DNA of 64,000 bases, from the NCBI GenBank assembly GCA_015680685.1, contig MNCI01025456.1:73980-137979 (forward strand), written 5' to 3'. A program made the position numbers and the translations under genes. The notes below the pieces were generated by a model. It was not told where the DNA came from. It searched no databases and saw nothing but the letters and a program-made list of their open reading frames with translations. Shown one piece after another: positions 12,241 through 23,235 of the stretch. The first letter of the stretch is position 1. Each line of letters begins with the position of its first letter. The stretch comes from Gnetum montanum. Lineage: Eukaryota > Streptophyta > Gnetopsida > Gnetales > Gnetaceae.

Positions 12241-12544
12241 CCTAGGTCATCTGGAAATATTATATATAACTCAAATCATCCAAGAATGATTTCTTAATGC
12301 CCAAGATAAAATAAGAGATTAATTAGAATAAATCCAAATTAAATATATAGCAGATTCTTACATTATTCCAAAACTTTTATAATACTATACAAATATAAAT
12401 ATAAAATAAATATAAATGACTAGAAATAGGCCAGAAACATTCTCCAATCTAACCTTCATATGAGGCACCAACCATTAACAAATATCAAGAAATAATAATC
12501 AAGAAAGGAAATAATAAAACATATAAAAAGGTTAAGATCCAAGG
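12241..12544. other. AT-rich spacer, nothing recognised
   Basis: AT-rich sequence between two LINE fragments. No coding frame, no repeat array and no RNA gene was seen. Confidence 0.5.
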
Positions 12545-13415
12545 TTTAAACCTTAAGAAGCATATCATTATCATCATTCTTATCTTGTCTCAACAAAATA
12601 GGGTCAACTACATAACTTCTATTTTGTCACTTACCTCTATGAAGAGCAAAATGTTTGTTTATTTACAGTTTCTTCAAATCATTTTTTATCATCTTTTCCA
12701 TGACTTCTTTCATCTTCCTTTTAGTGGTTTTCCTAGAATAGTGATACAGAAAGCTTTATGTATAGGTTCATTGTCTGATCTTTTTTACACATATCCAAAC
12801 CACCTAAGCCACCATTCTTGTGGCTTATCCATTCAAAGTCTTTATTTGATTTTTTATTATGTAGTTTATCACTTTTAATGATATTCAATGTCCATCAAAG
12901 CATTCACATTTTTGCCATACTAATTTGTTATTAATGTCTCTTTTGTAATGGCCAACATTTGGTACCCTCTAAGATAGTAGGCCTAATTATTGTCCTATAA
13001 AATTTTCTCTTCAAATTTATTGGTATTCTTTTATTACATAGAACACCACTAGCCTATCTTCATTTTAACCATCTTGCCTCAATTTCATTTTTTATATCTT
13101 TATTAATTTCACCATTTGATTGGAGAATTGATCCTAAGTAGCAAAATTGCATGTAGCAAGGGTATTTTTTGCCTTAAATTATTACTTCTATTTTACCACT
13201 ATTTATGTTATTAAAATTATATTCCATATATTTTTTCTTACTTCTACTAATTTTTAAGATTTTTGATTCTAGAGTGTATCTTCACTTCTCCATTTTAGAT
13301 GTGATATTTTCTTAAGTTGTATCTACAAACACAATATCATTTGCAAATAGCATACACTAAGGGATTTTATCTTGTATTTTCTTTGTTAATATCAAGAATT
13401 ATATCTTTAAGATAC
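12545..13415 (-). mobile_element. RTE-clade LINE, 3' half, decayed
   Basis: The minus strand aligns with plant RTE non-LTR retrotransposons from the reverse-transcriptase active site to the 3' end. Visible are CMLFANDIVFVDTT (FADD degraded to FAND, about 13337-13350), FCYLGSI, ASGVLCNKRIPINLKRKFYR, the terminal Trp/Lys-rich thumb (RKMKEVMEKMIKNDLKKL) and the ending YVVDPILLRQ, corresponding to the family's xHVADPILLGQG. It closes with a short ATGATG-like tail near 12560, typical of RTE elements. Stops at Trp and Gln positions are frequent. The 5' part (endonuclease) is missing or unrecognisable. Confidence 0.85.
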
Positions 13416-14810
13416 AATAAAACATGTATAATTACGAAGAGATTCTAGGATGAAATTATACTAATACATAAGGGATTGTTTCAAGATACATTATATATAA
13501 GCTTATAACAAAATATACCATCATATACCTATCATAAGTAAACTATCAATGCATCACAAATCCATGTAGATAAGGTTTCAAGGGTCTAAACCTTAAGATG
13601 CATAACCATAAGCATAAGAAAGATGCTAGAATATACTAGCATACAATATTGGTTATAATACAATATAATATTAAATCATATTATATTAAAATACAGCCTT
13701 AAGCTTAAGAACCAAGCATAATAAAATAAATAATAAACATAATATCCTTAATTCAAAACATAAGGGTATTATGATCTTATACCTTGTTATGCCATGCTTG
13801 TAATTTGTATCTTTGAGTGTATTTTTATGGTTGATTTATCTACTTTGTAATTGCTTTTCTAAGGTGTATTTGATAATTTAATTAAATTTATTTTAAGCAT
13901 ATGTGCACTAACCCCTATATTGAAGTTTTCAATATGCAAGTATCAAGTATGGGATGGGTCATTAGCACATAAGATTCTACATCAAGTTTGTGGTATGCTT
14001 TGGTTATTATATTTATGTAGGAACACCTCCCATTCTTCTTATGCTTTCCTACATTTCTATTATCATGAGGTTCTAAGGGACATTTTTTGAATTTGGCTTT
14101 AATCAAGGACGAAAATGTTATGTTTTTTTATATTGGACTAGCAAGGGTGACTAAGATGTGGCATGCAATTGGTTGTATCTTCAAGTTGTAACAAAGTTGT
14201 AGATTGCAGTGGATTTTCTGGAGCCCAAACTACATTTTTAAAAGAAATTTGACCTAGATAATGAATTGAGATGGAATTGTGACCATTAAAAAGACATAAT
14301 CTATCTAAAATAAGTATGAAGGCTACTACTCATATCTACTCCCACTAAGCAAGAGGTTGCTCTTGGGATTCTATTAAAGGATAAATTTTGGTGCATTGCA
14401 ACTCACATTCACATGCACTGTGAATAGGCTAGACTTAGTAAACTTACCTTTAGGAGATTGTAGGGGCTTTTTTTCTACATGAATTTGCAACTAGTTCAAG
14501 ACTATGAATGGAATTCAACTTGTAGTGTCTCACAAAGCTACTCAATAACTTTTAAAATGCAACTGAATCACAAAAATGACAAGGGTTCAACACAGACTTG
14601 TAAAATTAACAAAGATAATGTTTTGACATCCCCAAAAATTATGATAAGTTCTTGTTACCTATAAGTAATGTATGTTGAGTTATAACTATGAGCATTAGTT
14701 AATAAATCATGTAGGAACTAAAAATGAATGTCTCTTTGATAAATAACTCATTAGTAGAAATTGATATTATTGGTTAAGTTCATACATCTTTATATATACA
14801 TTTTTGGTAA
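13416..14810. other. AT-rich region, nothing recognised
   Basis: AT-rich DNA with only short chance ORFs (for example 13915-14106 minus, 14479-14664 plus). Short words such as AATATA and CATAAG recur but form no clear array. It may hold very old transposon remains. Confidence 0.45.
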
Positions 14811-14814
14811 ATAT

Positions 14815-17250
14815 TTAATGAAACTAAGACTAAAATTCTTTTTAGTACATTCAAAGACCCTTAGGATCTATTGGATAGAAGAAATATACATAGTGTATGT
14901 AGGAAACACTTCATCAATAAAGTTGCTAAGTTTCCTTGGTGCTATTTTGAAAACTTCAATTAATTTATTAGTTATAATTTGCCATCTATAGTAACTTTTC
15001 ACAAGAATAGGACATTATAGAAATATGTGATACTTATCTTCAATTGCTCTTTGATTACATAAAGGATAGGTTTCTTCTTTTAGAATTTGGACCCATCTAC
15101 CTCTTTCAATTCCAAAATATTGGGAGCATAATCTTGCTCAACTAATTTGATATTGTATATGATAGAATATAGGAGCCCATAAATAAGGTACATTTTTTTG
15201 GATGCTTCCTCTAATGTTATCCAGGTAGAATTGTTTCTTTCTTGTTGGCTTACTCCAAATGTGCAACAATGCCTTGTTTCTAATACTCTTATGAGTTTCC
15301 TTATATCAGAATATAGAATATCCATCTCAATGTTCCATTTATGGAGCTAAATCATTCCCTCATGGAACCACCCTTTCTATTGTTTATCAATTAACACTTC
15401 TTTCAAAAATTTAGTTTTTATTCTACAAGAGAGACTATGAACATATGCTGCAAATTGACAAAGAGCTTCTATCTCTAAAAGGATCATATCTACTTCAAGA
15501 AGTGGAAAATCATAGTGTACCTACCTTTTAACTTGAAATTCTTCTACCAAAAAAGGCTTTTGAACTTCTTCTATTTTTTTCTAATATTTGCTAGTAAGTC
15601 CAAGTCCCTACAATGCACACTGATAAAAATAGTTGGTTGCATAATAGAACAAAATAATTATTTTTTTGATTTCCTAGGTGAAGATAGTTTTCTTATAACA
15701 TTTTCTTTTTAAATCAAATAAGGTTTTCAATCCACTTGCAATCTATTTTTTAATGCATATTGTCCAACTATAATCGTGAGAAAGATCTACACTAAGGGAT
15801 CTATAAGTTGATGTCACAATTACTAGGTCCATTCCAATAGTGAAATAGTAATCATTATTACTAGTGTCACATACCATAATTTTGGTTTATTACACATTAA
15901 ATTTCATTTTTGAATATTGGCAAAAATCATCCAAAATAATAAGCATTTGTTCCAAGCCTTTCTTAGATTTAGAGTTGAAAACTACATCATTAGCATACAA
16001 CAAAAGGATGATAATGTGATCATGAATTTTAATAGAGTATATACCTTAAATTTTCTACATCTACTCCTTGAGCTCATTAATAAAAATATCAAAAAGTTTA
16101 GGAAAAAGAGGATAACCTTATTTCACCCTAATATCACTATGCAATAAAACATTTTTTTCGGAGTGGTGATTTGTGATATGTATATAAACATCTTGGTAAA
16201 GATTAGAATAGTAGCTAGCAAAGATGGACAAGTATCCATGTTTTGTAATCAATCGCTTCTATAGGTTGCTTCAAATAATTGAATCATATACTTTAGAGAA
16301 ATCTATAGAGCAAATAAAAGTTCTTTTATTTTTTTCCTTTTTCACAATCAATAACATATTTTAATGTAACAATGTGATTAGTAGTAGAATGGCAATATCT
16401 AAACCTAGCTTGTGAATTTGCTCATAATTTTTTTTCTTCTATACATTTCTTAATCTTCATCTCAATTATATTTTTCAAAATCTTATTAAAATTATTATTA
16501 ATTACAATCAATCTGTAGTTATTTAAATCATATCTATTTTCTTTTTTGAAAAGCAAAATAGCTATATTAGTACACCATTTTTTATCTAAACCAATTTAAA
16601 GAGTCTGGTTTAGATTTTTCCAAATTGTCTATCATACAAAAGGTCCTCCCTAAGTCAGCATTTCTCCATATAGTCTTGTTGCATCAACTACTTTACTTGA
16701 GGCTAATCTTTTGATGCCTTGCTTAGTGTCCTCAAAGGAGATGAAAAAGTTGTCATTATCCTAGTGACATCCTACTAGCTTACCCTTGCCTTAAAAAAAA
16801 TCTTAATAAAATTTTAGAATATTAAAAAAGGGATATTTTAGTTTTAATCTTTTCCTTTGATGAAGCAACTTCTAGAAATTTCTTGGTTCTTTCTTGATTA
16901 TGTGGAGAAGAGTAGTTTGTCTTTCTTTAATAAGTGCTCTTTTTATTTGAAATCAAATTTTTATAAAGCTTAATACCTATTGAAGATTTTATTTTTTTAG
17001 TTTAAGTCTAGTTATAACACATTCATAATCAAACAAAGGATGGAACTTTCTTGATGCTTTTCTAGAAACATGTTGTGTTATTGCTACTAAAATTTCTTCA
17101 AGTTTGATATCATGATTATAACACTTTTGGACGTCCTCTTGAAAGTCTAACTTGACTTTGTTTGTTATGTTATCTTGTAAGAAACTAACTCTCTGTTGTT
17201 GTCACTGACATATTGTAAATTTATCAAAAGGGTAAAATATAATGGCCAAA
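14815..17250 (-). mobile_element. Decayed LINE (non-LTR retrotransposon), minus strand
   Basis: On the minus strand from 17250 one reads a post-endonuclease basic linker (EPRNF, KLLHQRKRLK), then reverse-transcriptase blocks: FICSIDFSKVYDSII (about 16300), SDIRVK followed by GYPLFPKLFDIFINELKE (family: GVKQGCPLSPTLF), and LLLYANDVVFNSKSKKGLEQ with the active site YADD changed to YAND (15986-15997). The frame breaks often. The 3' end near 14815 shares a TTAGGATCTATTGGATAG block with the LINE ends at 24180 and 62010, so these three belong to one family. The endonuclease is not recognised. Confidence 0.8.
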
Positions 17251-17498
17251 ATTTAGACCTCAAAGTGTTTAATATAAGCCAAATCAATACCTAAGGAAGC
17301 TTATGGTTCTGTGAATGTATAGTAATTAGGATTGAAAAAAATGCTTAACCAATTAAGAATTACCAAATTTAAATCTTGACCTTAATCCAACAAATGTTTG
17401 TCTTCATGTTTTTATTTCTTCCTCTATTTATTTTCTTGGACTTTACTTGTTCTGTTTTTACCTCTACAATCTTGAGAGAACCTTTTCTGCTTTACATT
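17251..17498. other. AT-rich flank carrying the 3' target-site duplication of the GC-rich LINE
   Basis: No gene is seen. Positions 17484-17498 read TTTCTGCTTTACATT, nearly the same as TTTCTACTTTACATT at 22648-22662 on the other side of the LINE: one mismatch in 15. This is the expected target-site duplication. Confidence 0.8.
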
Positions 17499-17697
17499 TT
17501 TTTTGGAAAGAATCAAGCAAATTGTATTCCCAAAAAGAAGGCTATACATCAGTACAATGCAGGCCAGAGCTGCTGGCCCCACACTGACCACGGACTCCAA
17601 CCCCGAGTCTCCCGCGAACCACAATAGTCGCGGGCATCACCACTGGCCAAACGCAAACCCTAACCCAGAACTTCAGACCGATCCAGGCAATCCCAGG

Positions 17698-17736
17698 CCC
17701 CTCCCCCCTCACATTAGAGGCTTTTGGGGGAGGGGG
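17698..17736 (-). other. G/C-tract inverted repeat in the 3' UTR of LINE copy 1
   Basis: On the plus strand CCCCTCCCCC (17698-17707) is followed 18 bases later by GGGGGAGGGG (17726-17735), a perfect 10-bp inverted repeat. In the LINE transcript it could form a hairpin or a G-quadruplex. A longer G-rich tract occupies the same position in copy 2 (57369-57410). Confidence 0.7.
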
Positions 17737-18549
17737 TTGGAACCCCGACTTTCTTCAGAGGTTTGGAGTCATGGACCTGCCTCCCTCGGGCCTGCCGCTA
17801 GGTGACGTCTATTTTCCTCAATTATCTGGGCAATGCCTTTCATGTGATCTCTGATAATGTTTTCGATCCAAAGCAACGTCTAGCTGTACGCTTGTGGGGG
17901 GAGTGGCGGAATGTCAGGGAGCTACCCCCCGGTGTTGTCTCTAGGTCCATCGTTTGTAGTTAATGCATCACTTCGAGGTACCTGTCCCAGCCAGTCCCAC
18001 ATGCCTTCAGTATCTTAAGGGTCCCTGGGGGGTGTAATCGAGGTCCTCTCCGAGACCGTGGTACTCCCCACCTAGGAACCGGGCCACTACCACCTCTATT
18101 GATACACCTACACCGGTTGAGGCTACGGCCAAAGTAGTGGGATTAGGATTCCAGCCTACTAGAGGGCACGGATTACCCCAGGGTGTCTGCTAGGGCACCG
18201 TCATTGCAGAGATGCCCAGAGGAAGTGTGGGAGGTTGACAGGAGTCTCGACGCGCATGCTCTAGAGGAACAAAAAGTGTACCCCATTGAGTTTGTGATGC
18301 GAGCCCGACTGGATGAAGCAACGCTCCACCAACACCGTCGCGGTGCACCACGCGGGCGGGAGGGCCGTCCCCCGAATGTGTCCACTAGCTAGAGAATGGG
18401 ACCATGGAGGAAACTGACCACTGTAGGCTGGGACCCCGTGACTGGGGGAATCTGGTCCCCCGTTGTGGTGGCACCAATCGCAGCGGTGAAAGCCTCGATG
18501 GTCACCAAAACCTGGCACCCCCAGAACACGGTGACCTCCCCACACCAGT

Positions 18550-19520
18550 TCATGTAAAATGGCTGGACATCCAGCTCTGGGTTGGCCACGATGCATTGCA
18601 ACACTGTGGTCCACCCCATCTGCGTGACCCAGTGCCAGAGCTCCAGTTGTTGTTAAATTTCAGTGGCAGGTGGCTCGAGGAAAGCACGTGTACCCATGAA
18701 TGCAGTAATTTCACCTTAGAGCCTTTAAAATTAGTAAACCAGCATGGCAGGTGAGTGTAGATCCATTCCTTTAAAGACCCACTTGTTTCTGGCATGCCAG
18801 AGAGTCCACAGCATCGCCAACATCGGCAAGTTTCCAGAGAAGTCGAGTGGGGGGAGGCCGATCGTATGCCATAAGTGCCTCACCACGTGGCAATCATACA
18901 TGAAGTGGTGGAGTGTCTCTGTGCATTGATCGTACATTAGGTAGGTGGTATTGATGAGCATGCCACATGCCCGCAACGACATGCCCGCAACCGCTCACGA
19001 ACAGGGAGCACCTGGTGCAGGATTAGCCACTCGAATTTCTTGATTTTTTCTGGTAAGAGACCTTTCCATAGGTGCATCCATTGGGGGTCTACCGGGAATT
19101 GATGTTGGAGCAGCAGCCAGGTGTGTAGGGTGACCTCGTTTTCGCTTGATAGTATGCCTACGTGCGTGCAAAGTTGGCCCCACACCAGGGAATCCAACCC
19201 AGCCACCACCCAAGGATGATATTTTTACAACAGAATCTGCACCCATTAGGGGGGTCGTTTGACGTCGGGGAAAATCGACAAAGAAGCCACTGCCTACCCA
19301 TTGTAGCTTCCACTGCAAATAGGAGAATGCCAACATCCCTTACCATACGGGGATGCACGATCATGTCCCAGGACATCAGATGCATTTTCGGCCCACCCTT
19401 GCACCCCGACCAGACAAAATCCCTATTTATCGGGTTGATTTTCTGCATAACTCCAGAAGGCGGGGTGGCCATGGATGCTACGAATCTCGCCATGGTGGCA
19501 AGCACCATCGATGCCAGCAT
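18550..19520 (-). pseudogene. LINE copy 1 ORF2 C-terminal part with zf-RVT zinc finger
   Basis: After the deletion junction come MLASMVLATMARFVASMATP and RDFVWSG with KMHLMSWDMIVHPRMVRDVG, the thumb/connection region of plant L1 ORF2. It continues to the zf-RVT motif, read at 18982-18731 as MYDQCTETLHHFMYDC, followed by VVRHLWHTIGLPPLDFS and LWTLWHARNKWVFKG. Spacing of Cys and His agrees with the zf-RVT domain. Frames alternate, so several indels are present. Confidence 0.85.
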
Positions 19521-20126
19521 GATTTTCCCTTTTCAGGATAGGAACCTGTTTGTCTTGTATATAACGGCCTTTGACAAAAGCAGCCTGGTTTTGTCCCACC
19601 AGGCATAGCATGAGGGGCCTCATCCTAGCAACTAGCATCCGTGAGAAGAGCCATAGGAGTGAGTTACAGATGCGAATGGGACAGAATTGCCCAAGACATG
19701 TGTGGTTAACCATCTTCGGAATTAGGACTACGCGGGAATAGTTGATTTCCTTGCACACTTGTTTCCATGCGAGCATACAGTTGAAGGCATCTAGCAAATT
19801 AGGGCCAAGTAAGTCCTCGAACTCACAAAAAAATTCGATGGGCCATCCATCCAGCCCTAGGGCTTTATCTACTAGCATGGCCTACAACGTGGTATGAAGT
19901 TCGGCATGTGAGAAGGTTTGTGTGAGGCGCTGGTTGTCGGCGGTGGTGAGGATCTGTGGGATAGTGCCAAATATGGGATCCATGGGTTGCCATTGCCACA
20001 CTTATTGCCAGTAGTGTAACAGTTTATCCGAGACAGACATTGAATGGGGTTCTTCCCTATGACGTAGGCCATGAAGCATTCCTTGTACTTGATGGCAGGT
20101 CCCATGATGTGCCTTTGCTGTGGCAA
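19423..20126 (-). pseudogene. LINE copy 1 reverse transcriptase, internally deleted
   Basis: The segment 19878-19560 reads DKALGLDGWPIEFFCEFEDL, LLDAFNCMLAW, VVLIPKM and QAAFVKGRYIQDK, the N-terminal blocks of a LINE reverse transcriptase. Immediately after GRYIQDK the sequence jumps to what corresponds in copy 2 to FLYRKGKIMLAS, about 680 bp further on. The deleted part would contain the GLRQGDPLFP and YADD catalytic blocks, both present in copy 2. The deletion therefore removed the enzyme's active site. Confidence 0.85.
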
Positions 20127-20159
20127 AGAAGAATTTCGTGTGGTGGTTGCTAGCCTAGA

Positions 20160-21180
20160 GCCACTGTATATGAGCCCGTTGATGCTAGTATTCCTCCTCT
20201 TCGTGCTATAGGGTCTACAGCTCAGCTAAGAGGGCGAGTTCCTCTTGTGTTAGATCAGCGTTGTGCTCCTGTTGGGCCTAGATGTTCTGCAGTTGGGATT
20301 GCAGGTGAGACCAATAGCCTTTGAAGCTGTAATCGTTCATTGTGGTGAGGGCCTTGATTTGGGGTTTAAGGGCCCTGAGTCTGTGCTTGAGGAAGTCACG
20401 CAACTCCTTCGTGTCATTGTACCCTTGCTAGATAGACTGGACCTATTCTCCCAACCAAAGTTTGTTCAACCAGGTGCATTCGAATCTAAACGGGCATGGG
20501 GCCCTAGACACTTCTGACTCCAGGTGACAAATAATGGGCCGGTGATCCGAGGCCACCCGATCCTTCCCGTAAGCGTGGACTTCTCAATCTAACAGGAACG
20601 CATCGCTGATCCACACCTAGTTAATGCGAGAGTACCCCCTGGCCGCACCCTTCCTTCTGTTGCTCCAGGTGTACCTACAGCTTGCAAAGCCCCTTGGGGC
20701 TCCGAAGCAGAATCCTTGGTCTTCTCCCAGCTATAGAGCTGTTGATTAAAGTCCTCGACGAGGAGCTAGCGGCAGCCATGGGGGACTAGCTCTGCCACCC
20801 AAGATAATTTCATGATGTGGTCCTGCCACACCTAGGCCCCATAAACATTGGTGATCCATACGTCCGGTCCTACCAAGCGTACCATGATGCACCAGTCCGA
20901 CGCATCAAGCAAATACGAGTCCACCCTGGTAAGGATTGCGAGGTCGCCTACCCATCCCCTACTAGGCATGAGGTACCAGTACCAGCCTGCCCACTGCAAT
21001 GCCTGCACTTCTGTCTGCCATAATTTTGTCTATTGGAGACACACTACATCTCACCCCTCAGTGCTCACCATTCGGTTTAGGGTATGTCATTTATACGGGG
21101 TACCCTATCCCCAGCAGTTCCAAGAAAGTACCTTCATGGAGACACAGACGAACGTCTATTGTAAACCTTCCGAAGTGTAG
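20160..21180 (-). pseudogene. LINE copy 1 ORF2 endonuclease domain
   Basis: The apurinic-type endonuclease nicks target DNA. In copy 1 it is present but heavily frameshifted between the ORF1 tail and the reverse transcriptase. Its identity is shown by alignment with copy 2 (60185-60916), where the motifs are clear: the regions around 20820-20870 and 60560-60620 match, as do 20560-20600 and 60210-60260. No single open frame exceeds about 80 codons here. Confidence 0.7.
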
Positions 21181-21399
21181 GTTGCACTCCCAAATCGAGG
21201 TACAGTTGCGTGGTCTTGTGCTGGGTGTGGGTGCTTTCAGGGCATCCCACCATGGGCTCCTACAGGGTGACCACCATCACCTTCTCACGAGTCATCCCCT
21301 AGCAACCTGCAGGGATTTTGGGCTGCTCTGAACCCTGGCTGGTGGTGATCTAGTCGATCAATGGCAGCAGAGACTATCCCACCCTGTGACGGACCCGCC

Positions 21400-22556
21400 C
21401 CCCATCTTGGGAGTGTGGGTTAAGCCATTGCAGCTCGGCCTGGCCCCCGCATCAGTCAAGGCATTTGCCCTCATTAGGCACCCACGCTAGTCAAGGCGCC
21501 ATAAGGAACCTTACTCATCACACCCAGTCTGTTGTCCTGGCCCCCAGCCAAGGTTCCTCCACCGTGCGGTGTCCCTGATGGCCCTCCCCCAGCCCCGTCA
21601 TGGCCACTGATGGTCGTACCAAGCCCAGAGGTAGCTGCCACCTTTCTCTGCAGAAGCCCCACCTTACGAGGCGGAACCCCCACCTTACTTTTTGCAGCAC
21701 CTACGGGCGCCCCCGCCTTACGAGGTGAAGCCCCCACCTTACTTTTTGTAGCACCTGCAGGCACCATCGACCCTTGGTGGCCACCCGGCCCTTTTTTCCG
21801 ACGAGCTATGAACTTCCGTCGTTAAGTTCGGGGGTGGTACGAACCTTGTTTTGCAGGACCGTCCCCACTCACAATGCATGTAGACGAGGCTGGGACCTCC
21901 GTCAGCAAGCTTTCAAACTGCACGCAGAGCAGCTCTTCTCTGAGGTCGGTGTCCAGCACCAGTTCATCGATATGGTTAGTGAAGCGTAGGGACCTCCACA
22001 CACGGAACCGAGGAAAGCCCAAACGGTCCATCGCCTCAGTGAACTGGTCAAATTTGACAAATTCCCCCAAAAATGTGACCGTCGATTGCAGGAAATCCGC
22101 CAACTAGTATTCCAGGGGAGACTGCGTAACCGGACCCAAACCAGCGCCAGTTCAAATACGTCCTGATCGAGGTGCACTCCCGGGTGCCAAAGTGCCAGCT
22201 CCAAACCATGCCCCATAAAACCAAGGCCCCTCCACCAGGATGCGTTCCCTGTCCATCGTCAAGGCGAGGCATTTGACCGTCACTGTATCAAGCCCCCAAA
22301 CTGATTGAACCCATCTCCTAATCAAATCCATCTGCGGCCTGGTGCCCTCTGACACAAATTTTCCGATCAGGCTATGCTCCAACCTTTCCAGCGTGCCCAC
22401 GGCCAATCGACCGACCTTTATCTACAGCACCGTCCCCTCCTACCCTCCTACGAGCAGGTGAACTCCCCTGAACCTTTGAGAGCTACTTGCGGGTCCTCCA
22501 GCTCGTCCTCCCTCGCGTCGTTCGTCGCGTTAGTCTGGGTCTCCGTGGGTGCCTAG
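21400..22556 (-). pseudogene. LINE copy 1 ORF1 (DUF4283-type RNA-binding protein)
   Basis: ORF1 of plant L1 elements binds element RNA. The minus strand reads LEHSLIGKFVSEGTRPQMDL, IRRWVQSVWGL, RERILVEGPWFYG, then in other frames LAFWHPG-like LALWHPGVHLDQDVFELAL, VWVRLRSLPW and GEFVKFDQFTEAMDRLGFPR. These are the ordered blocks of DUF4283 (FLV-x-GPW, then VWVRLxxLP). At least three frameshifts separate them. The part from about 21830 to 21400 is Pro/Gly/Ala/Lys-rich with a repeated LRGE/LLFAAPTGA-like unit on the opposite strand, a low-complexity tail. Confidence 0.8.
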
Positions 22557-22647
22557 GTTTCTGCGGCCGCCTGTGCTGCCATGGCGACCGGTGTGTGCTG
22601 GGGTCGTCGTGTCCGGCTGTGCCCTCCTAGTGTCCTCTGCCCTCATC

Positions 22648-22662
22648 TTTCTACTTTACATT
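22648..22662. repeat. Target-site duplication, 5' side of LINE copy 1
   Basis: TTTCTACTTTACATT, one mismatch from the copy at 17484-17498. Confidence 0.8.
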
Positions 22663-22829
22663 ATTCCCATAGTCTAAATATCCTTTAAGTATGATTCTAT
22701 TCAAAAAAGCTAAAAGGAATTTTTAAAATTGATTTTTCTAATATACGCAGAAAGCTCTCAAAAATGTGAATCCAAAAGAGTTATTAATGTAAATGAAAGT
22801 TTAATCTTAGTTGTTATTTTTCATTAAGG

Positions 22830-23235
22830 AATGGAATGCGTTCGGTCAAAAGCCCATTTCTGATGTACTTCACCAGATAATGTATAATGCTGGACAAGAA
22901 TTAGCGAGCATGAAAGAATTTTTGTGGTTAGAAGTCATTTTCTGCATATCTTGATATACATTGAATAAAGAAAAATATTAGATATATCTGGGAAGAATAG
23001 AGTTGCCATACAGATTGAGGTTTTAATTAAAATGAAAAAGCAGTGCACAATGAATCGCGAAGTAACCAAATTGGACCTCGGACACGTCCAACCTCTTGGA
23101 AAATATTTGTCGGTTGATTGATTTATTATTACCGGAAGACTCGTTTCCTGTGACAAATCCGAAATGCTTCAACCTGCCACACGCGTCGAATCTCTAAAAC
23201 CCGAATATGTCTCTCCGAGTATGGGAACGGGCAAA
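22830..23235. repeat. Duplicated segment, copy P1
   Basis: Two blocks of this segment recur in the same order and orientation about 3 kb to the right: 22866-22975 matches 25911-26035 (shared words ACTTCACCA, ATAATG, GACAAGAATTAG, CATGAAAGAA), and 23018-23230 matches 26240-26467 (TTTTAATTAAAA, CACGTCGAA/CACGTCGCA, TATGTCTCTC/TATGCCTCTC). Similarity is roughly 70-80% by eye. The second copy leads directly into the PLAT gene, so P1 may be the 3' flank of a lost paralogue. It could also be an unrecognised transposon. Confidence 0.6.

Larger units (their letters stand above)
17499..22647 (-). mobile_element. L1-type LINE copy 1, GC-rich, 5.1 kb, near full length
   Basis: A GC-rich block in AT-rich DNA, bounded by a 15-bp target-site duplication and ending (minus strand) in eight A residues at 17499. 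From 5' to 3': ORF1 with a DUF4283-like nucleic-acid-binding domain, ORF2 endonuclease, reverse transcriptase with an internal deletion, C-terminal zf-RVT zinc finger, and a 3' UTR with a G-rich hairpin. It is 5149 bp long and close to plant L1 size. It is related to the LINE at 57168-61456 throughout ORF2. Many frameshifts make it inactive. It probably moved by target-primed reverse transcription, judging from the A-tail and duplication. Confidence 0.9.

Noticed and set aside
17503-19608. Many plus-strand ORFs over LINE copy 1 (for example 18404-18754 and 19162-19608)
   Set aside because: They are shadows of the minus-strand ORF2 in GC-rich DNA, where stops are rarer. The minus-strand frames match known LINE domains.
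21532-21825. Plus-strand Pro/Ala-rich ORF with repeated LLFAAPTGA-like units
   Set aside because: It is opposite the low-complexity ORF1 tail of LINE copy 1, with no independent support.
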